Assembly: GCA_051004015.1 (NCBI GenBank)
Contig: JBPCKT010000087.1
Span: forward strand, 24,637 to 88,636
From: SXOA01 sp051004015
GTDB taxonomy: Bacteria > Planctomycetota > Planctomycetia > Pirellulales > Pirellulaceae
Length of the DNA stretch: 64,000 nt
Reading direction: 5' to 3'
Of the stretch, positions 33,534 through 42,317 are shown piece after piece. The first letter of the stretch is position 1; the number at the start of each line of letters is the position of its first letter. Made by a program: the position numbers and the translations under genes. Under the pieces are notes generated by a model. The model was not told the DNA's origin. It did not search any database and saw only the letters and a program-made list of their open reading frames with translations.

Positions 33534-34474
33534 TGCACGACTCCCTTCGTGACGGCCATGAAGACGTCTTCCAGCGACTGGCTGTGGCTGGCAAATTCCG
33601 CCACGCGAAAGCCGGCCTGGATCATTTCCTTGAGCAGGACCACTTCGCTCTCGCGGTCCCCCGGATGGGAGTACTTCAGCTCTTCGCCGCTCTGCGTGAC
33701 ATCGTTCACGTCGCTGTGCGCGGCGAGCCAGGCCCGGGCTCCTTCCGCGCCACCCAGCACCCGCACCTTCACTTCCCGATGCGGCTGCTGCTCGCGCTGG
33801 ATTTCTTCCACGGTGCCGACCGCCAGGAGCTGGCCCCGCTCGATGATGCCGACGCGGTCGCACATTTCGGCCAGCTCGGTGAGGATGTGGGAGCTGACCA
33901 GCACGGATTTGCCGCGGGCCGCCAGCTCGCGGATCATTTCCCGCAGCTCGATGCGGGCGCGGGGGTCCAGGCCGTTGGCCGGCTCGTCGAGAATCAGCAC
34001 CGCGGGATCGTGAATCATGGCCCGCCCCAGGCAGAGCCGCTGCTTCATGCCTTTGGACAGGCCGCGAATCGGTTTGTGGGCCAGCTCGTCGAGCTTGGTG
34101 AAGCCCATCGTGTGCTTGAGCGCCTGATGCCGCTGCCTGCCAGCCAGGCCGTAGGACCGGGCGAAGAAATCGAGATACTCGTAACAATTGACGTCGGTAT
34201 AGGTGCCGAAATAGTCGGGCATGAACCCCAGCCGGCGGCGGACGCGATCGGGATCGTTGATGCACGAAAAGCCGTCGACATAGGCATCGCCGTAAGTGGG
34301 CAAGTCCAGCGTTGCCAGGATCCTCATGCTGCTCGTCTTGCCCGCGCCGTTGGGTCCGATGAAGCCGAACACCTCCCCCCGCGCAACCTCGAAGGAGACA
34401 TCATTCACCGCCCGCGTGGTTCCGAAGAACCGGTGCAGCCGGTGGAGCTCGATCATGGGGTGGGAGGGAAGCAT
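33530..34474 (-). CDS. ABC transporter ATP-binding protein
   Basis: 314 aa. Walker A GPNGAGKTSSM, signature LSKGMKQRLCL, Walker B AVLILDEPANGLDP and the H-loop SSHILTELAEMCD are present. Residues ~230-314 are a C-terminal extension found in ABC-2 ATPases of the GldA/NatA type. It overlaps the permease by ATGA and lies downstream of the 759-aa membrane protein on the same strand, so the four genes 36.9-31.7 kb are probably one operon. Confidence 0.92.
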   Translation of the reverse strand: MLPSHPMIELHRLHRFFGTTRAVNDVSFEVARGEVFGFIGPNGAGKTSSMRILATLDLPTYGDAYVDGFSCINDPDRVRRRLGFMPDYFGTYTDVNCYEYLDFFARSYGLAGRQRHQALKHTMGFTKLDELAHKPIRGLSKGMKQRLCLGRAMIHDPAVLILDEPANGLDPRARIELREMIRELAARGKSVLVSSHILTELAEMCDRVGIIERGQLLAVGTVEEIQREQQPHREVKVRVLGGAEGARAWLAAHSDVNDVTQSGEELKYSHPGDRESEVVLLKEMIQAGFRVAEFASHSQSLEDVFMAVTKGVVQ

Positions 34475-34487
34475 TGCGGGGAAATGA

Positions 34488-34572
34488 CGAAATTCGAATG
34501 GCGAATGGCGAATTGGAGAGAAACGTAAAATTGGCTATCATTCGTCATTCGGAATTCGAATTTCGAATTTCT
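34488..34572. repeat. AT-rich low-complexity palindromic tract
   Basis: Built from variants of ATTCGAATGGCGAATGG and their reverse complements, such as CATTCGTCATTCGG and GAATTCGAATTTCG. It lies in the 104-bp gap between ATPase and 759-aa gene, and could be a scar of a mobile palindrome. It could also act as a transcript-internal structure. Confidence 0.5.
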
Positions 34573-34578
34573 GCTCTC

Positions 34579-36858
34579 CTACCATCTTCCGCGAATCAAA
34601 TGGAGGCTTTCTTTTTGCTTGGAAATGGTGACGCCCATGGGGACGTCGGGGGTGATGTCCACCAGCGCCAGGTAGGTGCCGGGCTCGAGGATCTCCGAAT
34701 TGGAACCGGTAATCTGGTCGATGCTTCTCTCCATCAGGCTGACGTCCGTATTGACCGGACTATTGCTGCTGCCGGCGGGAAAGGCCCCGCGGAACATCCG
34801 CGTCAGGGCGTTTCCCGACACCGTAGGGTCGTAGCCGTCCGGATATTTTGGGTCCTGCTTCTGGATGAGCTTGGTGAGGGCCAATTGGGCGCCCTCGGCC
34901 TTGGCGGGAGCGGGCTCGGCGGCGGCATCCGGAGGGAGGTTTTCGGCAACGAAGTAATTGCCCTGGCTATTTCGCAGGACGAGCAACTGGACATTGGTGC
35001 CGAGCGTATTGCGGACTTGCAAGTGCGGGGCGGATTTCTGCTCGCTGACTTCCAAGCGAGTTTCGCTTTTGGCCGAGCGCACGACCATGAACTGTGCGAG
35101 CGACCGGGAATGAATGAAGCCGGACTTCAGACGCTGCCCGTCCTGTTCCCAGTCGATTGCCTTGTAACCGGGCATTCCCTCACGGGGCTTGAGGACGACA
35201 GGGAACACGAGCGTATCGGCCGGAAACTTCAGCCCGCGCGACGGGGCGACGGAAGCGAAGTAAGTTTGCCGCGACCAGGAAACCATTTGCCCCGACCGCT
35301 GGTCCAGCAGCGTGTAGCCGCGGACCCTTGTGCGGACCCCCAAGCCGTCGGTGACAATCGCATAAAGGAAGAGCGCCACCGTAACAATCAGGGCCCCGGC
35401 CGGGACGGTGAACAGCAGCATCGAAAGCCGCTGGACCCGCCCCAGCATCAGGTAATTCAAAGGGCCGATCGCGACGGCGAAGAGCGAGGCCAGCAGCATG
35501 AACGAAAACACCGGCGCGGCCCCCACGCCCGCGATATGCCAGTTCCAAAAGCCATCGTTGTGGCCGACAAACGACATCCCGTGGCGGTAGGACCAGCTTT
35601 CGCGCTGATCGGGAATGGATGCCAGCAGCCATTCCCAGTTGGCGGTATCTCCAGGAAACGGATTCTTGGCCTGAACGGCAATCAGCCAGCCCATCTGCGC
35701 CGGCCGCGAGACGAACGGCGGCAGGGAAGAGCCCCGTACTGGATTGTTGGCGGAAGCGGAAGGTTCCCGAGTGACGGTGGTGATCGCAGCCGGTGGGATG
35801 TTCCCGTAGTAGGGGGACGAGCTGCCGTAAGTTTTGACTCTGCGGTCCTTATCGTCCAGCCGAGCGGGAATCCAGTCGTTGTACAGGACGTCCTGTTTTT
35901 CCGCATTTGGTCGCGGCGGCAGTTCCAGCAGCTTTTCAATTTCGCTCAGGTGCTGGTAGTCGTCGCCCGCATCGTAGACGACGAGCACGGCACCCGCGGC
36001 CAGCCACTCCTGCAGGGCCTTTTTTCGCGGGGGATATTTCGTGGCCAAGGTCCGCAGGTCCTCGCGCGAGATGAAGATGATGCCGTACGTGCTGAGGTCA
36101 ATCCAGCGCTCCGGCAGCTCGAGCGGCGGCAGCAGATCGAGGTTCGGAGAATTCTCCAGCAGCGCCAGGAGCGAGCGATCCGAGATCTGCCCGCTCGAAA
36201 GACCGAGGTTCGTGTTGCCGTCGTGCGTGGCGGATACGGCGTTGCGCACGTCGGGCAAAACATACGTGGGCGTTGTCTCGGTGGTCTGGAGCGCGGCATC
36301 CATGACCAGTTTGTCGCGCTCCGGCTGCAGTGGAACGCTGGAGCTGATGAACAGCAGGGAGGGGAAGGACTCGTCGCCGCTTCCCCAACCGCCGCCGCGC
36401 GTGTTCAGCATCAGGAAGGGGACGGAAAGGTCTTCCAGCTTCTGTCCGCCTTCCCGCACCTCCACGCTCATATAATAGGCGCCTTGATTGTCGCGGGGAA
36501 CCGACATGATGGCTTCGCCGCTGGTGGCCCCTTCGGGGATTTCCACCACTTGCGACACCGCCAGCCGTCCATACACGCCGCCGCCATGGAGCATCTGCAT
36601 GGTCACTCGGACCTGGCGGTCGTACTTGGCGGCAATGGGGGGGAAGTTGCTGAGCTTGATCCGGATGGGCCGGTAGCCCGTCGCCTCCGCGCCGCGAGAA
36701 TCAATCTCCAAATTCAGGCCGTTCTTCATTTTGACGCCGGGCGACGGCAAACGCACCACGCCGCCGCTGCGGGCCAAGGCGGGGGCCGCCGCCAGGAGCA
36801 GCGCCATGAAAAGAGCGGCGGCAATGAATGGCTGCGGGTTCGTGGTTCGCTCGGACAT
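34579..36858 (-). CDS. Large membrane protein associated with the ABC operon
   Basis: 759 aa with a signal peptide (FIAAALFMALLLAAAPALA). A long extracytoplasmic region (~30-440) is beta-rich and contains a stretch (YGIIFISREDLRTLATKYPP then LQEWLAAGAVLVVYDAG) that looks like a GldG/DUF4350-type alpha/beta fold of the kind found beside ABC-2 exporters. About residues 460-530 carry two to three membrane helices (VFSFMLLASLFAVAIGPLNY and LLFTVPAGALIVTVALFLYA). The remainder is again extracytoplasmic. It is likely an accessory subunit of the transporter; the substrate is unknown. Confidence 0.7.
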   Translation of the reverse strand: MSERTTNPQPFIAAALFMALLLAAAPALARSGGVVRLPSPGVKMKNGLNLEIDSRGAEATGYRPIRIKLSNFPPIAAKYDRQVRVTMQMLHGGGVYGRLAVSQVVEIPEGATSGEAIMSVPRDNQGAYYMSVEVREGGQKLEDLSVPFLMLNTRGGGWGSGDESFPSLLFISSSVPLQPERDKLVMDAALQTTETTPTYVLPDVRNAVSATHDGNTNLGLSSGQISDRSLLALLENSPNLDLLPPLELPERWIDLSTYGIIFISREDLRTLATKYPPRKKALQEWLAAGAVLVVYDAGDDYQHLSEIEKLLELPPRPNAEKQDVLYNDWIPARLDDKDRRVKTYGSSSPYYGNIPPAAITTVTREPSASANNPVRGSSLPPFVSRPAQMGWLIAVQAKNPFPGDTANWEWLLASIPDQRESWSYRHGMSFVGHNDGFWNWHIAGVGAAPVFSFMLLASLFAVAIGPLNYLMLGRVQRLSMLLFTVPAGALIVTVALFLYAIVTDGLGVRTRVRGYTLLDQRSGQMVSWSRQTYFASVAPSRGLKFPADTLVFPVVLKPREGMPGYKAIDWEQDGQRLKSGFIHSRSLAQFMVVRSAKSETRLEVSEQKSAPHLQVRNTLGTNVQLLVLRNSQGNYFVAENLPPDAAAEPAPAKAEGAQLALTKLIQKQDPKYPDGYDPTVSGNALTRMFRGAFPAGSSNSPVNTDVSLMERSIDQITGSNSEILEPGTYLALVDITPDVPMGVTISKQKESLHLIRGRW

Positions 36859-36894
36859 ATACCGTCCCCAACCAAGAGGAAAATAATAGGACCG

Positions 36895-37209
36895 CTACTC
36901 TGGCTGCATCGGCGGCACGAGCTGCGCCGGAGGCCCGGAGCTGGCAAAGGGAGAAGACCCACGCGGCGGACCGGCGATACTCCGGCGAATCAGCGCAAAC
37001 AGCCACGCCACGGCGAAAAACCAGGCATAGATGGCAAACACCAGCACCAGGCTGGCGAGTGCGATCACCATTCCCACTGCCCAGGCCTGGGCATTGGCCG
37101 CTTGCGCCAGCACCAATGAGCAGACCGCCGCCACCGCCGTGAAACCGAGCATCCACTTCAGGCTGAAGCGGGGAATCAAGGTCGATTTGGCCGGCTGTTC
37201 GTTCTGCAC
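36895..37209 (-). CDS. Small membrane protein, 104 aa
   Basis: Two hydrophobic helices (WMLGFTAVAAVCSLVLAQAA and VGMVIALASLVLVFAIYAWF) are followed by a short charged, proline-rich cytoplasmic-looking tail. It is 36 bp upstream of the 759-aa membrane gene on the same strand and probably heads the ABC operon. No family recognised. The 78-bp gap before it (37210-37287) has no obvious gene. Confidence 0.6.
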   Translation of the reverse strand: MQNEQPAKSTLIPRFSLKWMLGFTAVAAVCSLVLAQAANAQAWAVGMVIALASLVLVFAIYAWFFAVAWLFALIRRSIAGPPRGSSPFASSGPPAQLVPPMQPE

Positions 37210-37287
37210 GTATTCCCCCGTGACGTAGGACGGGCCGGAAAGCCCATCCTATAGGACGCTCGCGGATTGCCAATTTTCCGCGCGGGC

Positions 37288-38193
37288 TTACTTGATTTCC
37301 TCAACCTCGTTGCTGCTCATCGTCAGGTCCAGGTCGCCATCCAGTTCCATGTTATTCACCGAGAGTCCGATCTTCCCGCTGACGCGAATCGTGGAGCTGG
37401 ACTCGATATCTCGGCCCGCCTCGGCATCGAACAGGATCGTATGCTTCGACTCGTCCACCTTCAATTCGCTTTTGGTGACCTTGAACGGCCCGTCTTTAGC
37501 CGAATAAGTCACCGCCGAATCCACTGCTGTGATTTTGTGGACTTTACGCGTGGCGTTGACGGTGGACTTGGAGGTTTCCCCTTCATACGTGTATTTCCGC
37601 TTGAGGGTGAAAATCTGCCCTTGACCCAGGTTCAACTTGGTTTCGTGCTCCCAAGTATCCCCCTTCTTGAGCGGCTTATTGGGGAGCACTTTGAGCTGCT
37701 CGGCAAATTCAGTCTTGATATCCTCGAGATTGATTTCGCTGCCGGGCTTGATTCCCTGGACGTCAGTAACGGTGCTGTCCTTGCCCAGGACAATCGTCAT
37801 GGACATTTTGGCGTTGGCTTTGAGTCTGTCCCGAACGAGCTCCGCGATCGGGTTGCCGGCAGCGTCGTCCTTGGCGTCCGGATTCTTGCCGTCAAATTTG
37901 ATCTTCACACCTCCCGGCAGACCGATTTCAGAGGACAGAATGTTTGTGTCCACCGTCAACGATAGCTTTCCATCGGCATCTTTCTTGCCGACGGACACTT
38001 TCTGATCAACGACGGTGCTGGAGGTGGTACTGCCGTCCTGGCCGGCAATTGTCAGCTTCTGGTCGGTTTTCACCGTGTTTTTGGAGGTGAACGAATCCCC
38101 TTCGTTGTATTTGCGGACCAGGGTGACCTGGCCGAAGGCGGTGGAACCAATCAAGAGGAGCAGGAGCGAGCATAGATAGAGTCGCTTGAGCAT
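37288..38193 (-). CDS. Secreted DUF6263-like protein, 301 aa
   Basis: Signal peptide MLKRLYLCSLLLLLIGSTAF followed by a beta-sheet-rich mature chain with many Lys/Asp/Thr and only the signal-peptide cysteine. The overall pattern (strands such as KLTIAGQDGSTTSSTVVDQK, KGDTWEHETKLNLG) resembles the DUF6263 family; function unknown. It is a single gene, divergent from uppS, with 171 bp between them. A TATAGT motif lies at 38293-38298 in that gap but no good -35 is visible. Confidence 0.6.
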   Translation of the reverse strand: MLKRLYLCSLLLLLIGSTAFGQVTLVRKYNEGDSFTSKNTVKTDQKLTIAGQDGSTTSSTVVDQKVSVGKKDADGKLSLTVDTNILSSEIGLPGGVKIKFDGKNPDAKDDAAGNPIAELVRDRLKANAKMSMTIVLGKDSTVTDVQGIKPGSEINLEDIKTEFAEQLKVLPNKPLKKGDTWEHETKLNLGQGQIFTLKRKYTYEGETSKSTVNATRKVHKITAVDSAVTYSAKDGPFKVTKSELKVDESKHTILFDAEAGRDIESSSTIRVSGKIGLSVNNMELDGDLDLTMSSNEVEEIK

Positions 38194-38364
38194 GGAAAGA
38201 CTCCAGAAAAGGAAGCGGAAATCAGCCGGTTGGAATTCGCCGCGGGCGGGCGATTCTTGGGGCCGCGAAGGTCAAAATGAGATACCCTTTGGTATAGTGG
38301 AAGCGGGTGCCAAACGACAAAATGCCCGTTTTCAGGCATCCATTGCGAATCATCATACCCCGCC

Positions 38365-39120
38365 GTGACTACCCCCTCCATGACCCCCGACCTGGCGGAC
38401 ATCCCGCCGGACCGCCGCCCCCGGCACATTGCCATCATCATGGATGGGAATGGCCGCTGGGCCCAGCGACGCAATTTGCCGCGGATTGAAGGGCACCGCC
38501 GCGGCGTGGCCAGCGTCCGCCGCACCGTGGAAGAGGCCGCCCGCCTGGGGTTGGAGCAACTGACACTGTATTGTCTGTCGAGCGAAAACTGGAAGCGCCC
38601 CCAGCCGGAGCTCGATTTCCTGATGCACCTGCTGGAACAGTACATGATCGAGGAACGGACCACGATCATGGGTCAGAACATCCGGGTAAGCGTCATTGGC
38701 CGACGAGAAGGAATCCCCGACTCGACGCTGGAGGAGATGGACAAGACGGTCAACATGAGTTCCTCGAACACCGGCACGCGGCTCTGCCTGGCCATCAACT
38801 ACGGCGCGCGGGGGGAAATCATGGACGCGGTGCGGAGCCTGGCAGCCGATGTCCAGGCGGGAGAGATTTCGCCGGAAGAGATTGACGAACAGCAGCTCGA
38901 ATCCCGCCTTTATACAGCCGGGATGGTGGACCCGGACTTGCTGATTCGGACCGCGGGCGAGATGCGGATCAGCAACTTTTTGCTGTGGCAAATCAGCTAC
39001 GCGGAGCTGTGGGTCACTGACCGCTGCTGGCCGGAGTTCGAGATTGAACACTTGCATCAGGCCATTCGAGACTTTGCCTCGCGCGACCGGAAATTTGGCG
39101 GCCTGCTGATTGAGGGCTAA
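38365..39120 (+). CDS. uppS: Isoprenyl transferase (undecaprenyl diphosphate synthase)
   Basis: 251 aa from GTG at 38365 (an ATG at 38380 is the alternative). It has IAIIMDGNGRWAQRR with the catalytic Asp (near residue 27), GHRRGVASVR, TLYCLSSENWKRP and the C-terminal RTAGEMRISNFLLWQ and ELWVTDRCWPEF motifs of cis-prenyltransferases. It condenses isopentenyl diphosphate units onto farnesyl diphosphate to make the lipid carrier for cell-wall and envelope polymers. The next gene, an M50 protease, follows 43 bp downstream. Confidence 0.95.
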   Translation: MTTPSMTPDLADIPPDRRPRHIAIIMDGNGRWAQRRNLPRIEGHRRGVASVRRTVEEAARLGLEQLTLYCLSSENWKRPQPELDFLMHLLEQYMIEERTTIMGQNIRVSVIGRREGIPDSTLEEMDKTVNMSSSNTGTRLCLAINYGARGEIMDAVRSLAADVQAGEISPEEIDEQQLESRLYTAGMVDPDLLIRTAGEMRISNFLLWQISYAELWVTDRCWPEFEIEHLHQAIRDFASRDRKFGGLLIEG

Positions 39121-39163
39121 GTGGGGTAGGCTTCCAGCCTGCCCGGAGAAGGAGAAGACGTAC

Positions 39164-39949
39164 GTGTTTTTGGCGGAACCGAATCAAACTCCCTATGACC
39201 TGCACTTCTCGGTGCTCGGGTTCCCCGTGCGCGTGCATCCGCTCTTCTGGCTGATGGGCCTGATCATGGGCTTTGGCGACGTGATGTCGGTATTCATTTC
39301 GATTGTGGTCGCCTTTGTCTCGATCCTCATTCACGAACTGGGTCACGCCCTGATGATGCGCCGCTTTGGCCGCGAGTCGCACATCGTCCTGTACCTGATG
39401 GGCGGGCTCGCCATCGAAGGGAGCGGCTCGTCGTTCGGCGGCTTTCGCTCCCGCGGCAGCCGCACCACCTATGAGCAGGTGCTCATTTCTGCAGCCGGCC
39501 CAGCGGCGGGATTCGTGCTGGCGGGCCTGGTGGTCGGCATCTTGTTTGCGATGGGGGGCCACATCAAATGGATTTACTTGAGGGATGTTCTGCCGATTCC
39601 GCAGGCCGTGATCGGCGACGACCTGGCAGAGGTCAGAGCGAACCTCAATGTGATGATTCTCTTTAATCTATTGCTGGGGTTCAACATTGTTTGGGGCGCG
39701 CTCAACCTCCTACCCGTTTATCCCCTCGATGGCGGCCAGATTGCCCAGGCGGTGATGGTTGCCAAGGATCCCTGGGGGGGCCTCACTCGCTCCCTGTGGA
39801 TCAGCGTATTCACCGGCGCAGTTGCAGCCGTCATGGGCGGAGTTTTTTTTAGCAGCATCTTCATGGTATTGCTCTTCGGCAGCCTGGCCTACAGCAGCTA
39901 CATGGCCCTCCAACAAGTCGGCGGCGGCGGCAGGGGCCGGCCCTGGTAA
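39164..39949 (+). CDS. Site-2 metalloprotease (M50 family)
   Basis: 261 aa from GTG at 39164 (FLAEPNQTPYDLHFSVLGFP); a GGAG lies 10-14 bases upstream, and an upstream TTG start would overlap uppS. HELGH at residues 57-61 is the zinc motif inside a membrane helix, and LNLLPVYPLDGGQI carries the second zinc-binding NxxPxxPLDGG element. Five to six hydrophobic segments are visible. This resembles intramembrane proteases that cut anti-sigma factors or lipoprotein-type signal peptides. Confidence 0.88.
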   Translation: MFLAEPNQTPYDLHFSVLGFPVRVHPLFWLMGLIMGFGDVMSVFISIVVAFVSILIHELGHALMMRRFGRESHIVLYLMGGLAIEGSGSSFGGFRSRGSRTTYEQVLISAAGPAAGFVLAGLVVGILFAMGGHIKWIYLRDVLPIPQAVIGDDLAEVRANLNVMILFNLLLGFNIVWGALNLLPVYPLDGGQIAQAVMVAKDPWGGLTRSLWISVFTGAVAAVMGGVFFSSIFMVLLFGSLAYSSYMALQQVGGGGRGRPW

Positions 39950-39969
39950 CCAATCACTTGAAATTCAAC

Positions 39970-40770
39970 ATGTCCACTCGTCCCCATCGTCTGACCGTGC
40001 CGGAGTTCGTGGCCCTGAAACGGGCTGGGAAGAAAATCTCCATGCTCACCGCCTATGACTACGGCATGGCGGCGCTATTGGACGGCGCGGGCGTGGATGC
40101 AATCCTGGTCGGCGACAGCATGAGCATGGTGGTGCAGGGGCACGAGACCACGCTTCCGGTCACGCTCGATGAGATCATATACCACGCCGAGATGGTCGGT
40201 CGGGCCGTGCAGCAGGCGCTCGTCATCGTCGACCTGCCTTTTCCGACCAATCACTTGGGCGTCCGTAGCGCCATTGAAAGCGCCGGCCGTATCCTCAAGG
40301 AAACCCGCTGCCAGGCGGTCAAGCTGGAAGGGGGGGCGGACCAGGCGGACGTGATTTCCGGCCTGGTCGCAGCCGGCATTCCCGTGATGGCCCACGTCGG
40401 CCTCCGCCCGCAAAGCGTGCATACGATGGGGGGCTACAAGGTTCAGCGAGATACCGAGAAGCTTCTCAACGATGCTCGCGCCGCCCAGAACGCCGGGGCC
40501 TTCGGCATCGTCCTGGAATGTATCCCCTCCTCGCTTGCCGCTCAGATTACGAAGGAACTCGCCATCCCCACCATCGGCATCGGGGCAGGGGGGGGCTGCG
40601 ACGGGCAGGTCCTGGTCATCAACGATCTCCTCGGCCTCACCAGCGGCTACGTCCCCCGCTTCGTCAAACAGTACGCCGACCTCCGCACGACCATCACTTC
40701 TGCCGCTCAGAGCTACATCAGCGACGTCCGAAGCGGCACGTTCCCCGGGCCGGAACAGGAATTTAAGTAA
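39970..40770 (+). CDS. panB: 3-methyl-2-oxobutanoate hydroxymethyltransferase
   Basis: 266 aa from ATG at 39970 (12 bases after a TTG). Motifs: KISMLTAYDYGMAALLDGAG, ILVGDSMSMVVQGHETT (metal-binding aspartate region), DLPFPTN, KLEGG, IPVMAHVGLRPQSVHTMGGY and TIGIGAGGGCDGQVLVINDL. It makes ketopantoate from alpha-ketoisovalerate in pantothenate/CoA synthesis. It follows the M50 gene closely and is followed by a three-arm palindrome. No other pan gene is present in the window. Confidence 0.96.
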   Translation: MSTRPHRLTVPEFVALKRAGKKISMLTAYDYGMAALLDGAGVDAILVGDSMSMVVQGHETTLPVTLDEIIYHAEMVGRAVQQALVIVDLPFPTNHLGVRSAIESAGRILKETRCQAVKLEGGADQADVISGLVAAGIPVMAHVGLRPQSVHTMGGYKVQRDTEKLLNDARAAQNAGAFGIVLECIPSSLAAQITKELAIPTIGIGAGGGCDGQVLVINDLLGLTSGYVPRFVKQYADLRTTITSAAQSYISDVRSGTFPGPEQEFK

Positions 40771-40775
40771 CAAGA

Positions 40776-40832
40776 AAAGTACTCATCTCGCTCCGCGAGA
40801 TGAATCCTCACGCGGAGCGTGAGGAGTACTTT
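40776..40832. repeat. Three-arm cruciform element, copy A
   Basis: Outer arms AAAGTACTC (40776-40784) and GAGTACTTT (40824-40832) enclose two hairpins: CATCTCGC/GCGAGATG with loop TCC (40784-40802) and CCTCACGC/GCGTGAGG with loop GGA (40806-40824). The single base at each junction is shared. It lies between convergent genes and overlaps the stop of the leftward one. Copy B is at 58736-58791. Confidence 0.85.
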
Positions 40833-41952
40833 AGACCGGCTCTGGCGGAATATCGATCCAAGTGCGGCGGGCATGGGATTCGAGCACGGAGTCTGCAACT
40901 ACCTGAGCCCGGAGGCCGTCGTAGAAACTGGGAACGGCTTGGCGCTGCTCGCAAATTGCCGAGACGAATTCCCAGACGAGGTCGTAGCGAAAGACGGTGG
41001 CCGGCTCGCCGCTAGCGGGGTTTCGCGGGCTGTCGGCGGGCTTCAGGAATTCCGCGGGGACGTCGATCGGGGCGAGGTCCTGCCCGGTCTTACCAAGCAT
41101 CAGTTGATTGGGCATGTGCAGGCGGTAGACGCAGGAGGCCTCGCTGCCGTTGATTTCCGCCCACTCGTGGCCAAAGCCCTTGAAGCCGTAACCCTTGGCG
41201 AGAGTAGTTCCTTCCCAGACGCCGACGGCTCCGCTGTCGAACTCGCCGATGAGACTGGACCAATCGTCGACCTCGCTGGGAGGGCAGGGGGCCCCGTCCT
41301 TGGTCACATCCCGCGGGACAAAGCGGGCGACCGCCCCGCACAGCGACTTCAGCGGACCCATCAGGTCGAGAGCGAAGTCGATGCGGTGGATCGTCATATC
41401 GAACAAATCGCCGGCCCCCGCCTGGGCTTTGTATTGCCGCCAGCCCCAGCTTGTTTCCGGCCAGTCCAGAAAACGCTGGCTGCGAAAGTGGCGAAGCTCG
41501 CCGAGCGCCCCGGTCTTGGCCAGGTGCTTCATGTACCGCATCGACGGCGCAAAGCGGTAGGTGAACGCCGTCATATGCACTACCCCCGCATCGCGGCAGG
41601 CATGGTACATCTGGCGCACTTCGTTCCCATTCAGGCCCAGCGGCTTCTCGCACATCACATGTTTGCCATGTTTGGCCGCGGCGAGCGTGATGGGGAGGTG
41701 CGTGAAGTTGGGGGTGGCGATGATCACCGCATCGACGGCTGGATCGGCGCAGATTTTTTCGTAATTGGTGGTGACGTTCGTGATGCTCCAATCGTCGCGG
41801 CGCTTCTCGAGCAGCTCCGCGCTGGAGTCGCACGCTCCCGCCAGGCGGGCTCGCGGGTCGAGACGGATACCGGGCACATGATGGTAGTCACTGACGGCGC
41901 CCGCCCCGATGATGGCGATGTTGACAGGACGGGAGGAAGAGAAAAGAGGCAT
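40831..41952 (-). CDS. Gfo/Idh/MocA-family oxidoreductase
   Basis: 373 aa, started at MPLFSSSRPVNIAIIGAGAV; the longer frame upstream crosses a dispersed repeat and lacks a ribosome site. The N-terminal Rossmann fold has GAGAVSDYH, then AVIIATPNFTHLPIT and HVMCEKPLGLN with the conserved EKP lysine. The second domain has LFDMTIHRIDFALDLMG with the catalytic-type histidine pair region. Enzymes of this family reduce or oxidise sugars or inositols with NAD(P). Substrate not assigned. Convergent with panB. Confidence 0.92.
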   Translation of the reverse strand: MPLFSSSRPVNIAIIGAGAVSDYHHVPGIRLDPRARLAGACDSSAELLEKRRDDWSITNVTTNYEKICADPAVDAVIIATPNFTHLPITLAAAKHGKHVMCEKPLGLNGNEVRQMYHACRDAGVVHMTAFTYRFAPSMRYMKHLAKTGALGELRHFRSQRFLDWPETSWGWRQYKAQAGAGDLFDMTIHRIDFALDLMGPLKSLCGAVARFVPRDVTKDGAPCPPSEVDDWSSLIGEFDSGAVGVWEGTTLAKGYGFKGFGHEWAEINGSEASCVYRLHMPNQLMLGKTGQDLAPIDVPAEFLKPADSPRNPASGEPATVFRYDLVWEFVSAICEQRQAVPSFYDGLRAQVVADSVLESHARRTWIDIPPEPV

Positions 41953-42317
41953 GTTTTCGGTCGGGATTTGGGTGGCATTCCCACGGCTTTGCGCGAGAGT
42001 GGCCAGTGTTGTGACGAAATCTGTGCTAGCGTCCTTGCAAGCCGAAGGCAGATGGGAGGTTAGCGGCGGCAGGCCCAAAAACTAAGGGGTTTTCCGCGAT
42101 TTCACAAGGAGGGCATGGTGTCTACTCGGAAGGTGGATGTGCAAAAAATAAAATCGATACACCCCCCGGTTGAGGGTGTCCCGCGCGCACGAAAGCCGGT
42201 ACATTGGGACAGTCATGTCGATCTGCGGCGTGGCCGCGAAGGCCGGCAGTTACCGAACTTTTTGCCGCCGCAAGACGCCAGACTCGCCAGCCCATTTAGA
42301 AAGGAAATCAACCGCTC
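41953..42317. other. Divergent intergenic region, 365 bp
   Basis: Between the oxidoreductase and the NRDE gene. It contains the repeat copy at 41970-42002. A rightward frame from 42115 has a strong-looking AAGGAGGG before its ATG but no recognisable protein and overlaps the NRDE start. I see no clear promoter or RNA. Confidence 0.5.
41970..42002 (-). repeat. GGGCGTGGCACCC-family repeat, copy 2
   Basis: Reverse-complement reading is CCACTCTCGCGCAAAGCCGT followed by GGGAATGCCACCC, matching copy 1 at 22798-22830 except for a few bases. Confidence 0.6.

Noticed and set aside
31734..34265. Extending the ABC permease to 843 aa
   Set aside because: The added part is antisense-like Arg/Pro-rich sequence overlapping the ATPase in another frame. 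ATGA overlap at 33533 is a better start.
34474..37119. An 881-aa rightward open frame
   Set aside because: Antisense to the 759-aa membrane gene, and no motif in it; the leftward frame has signal peptide and membrane helices.
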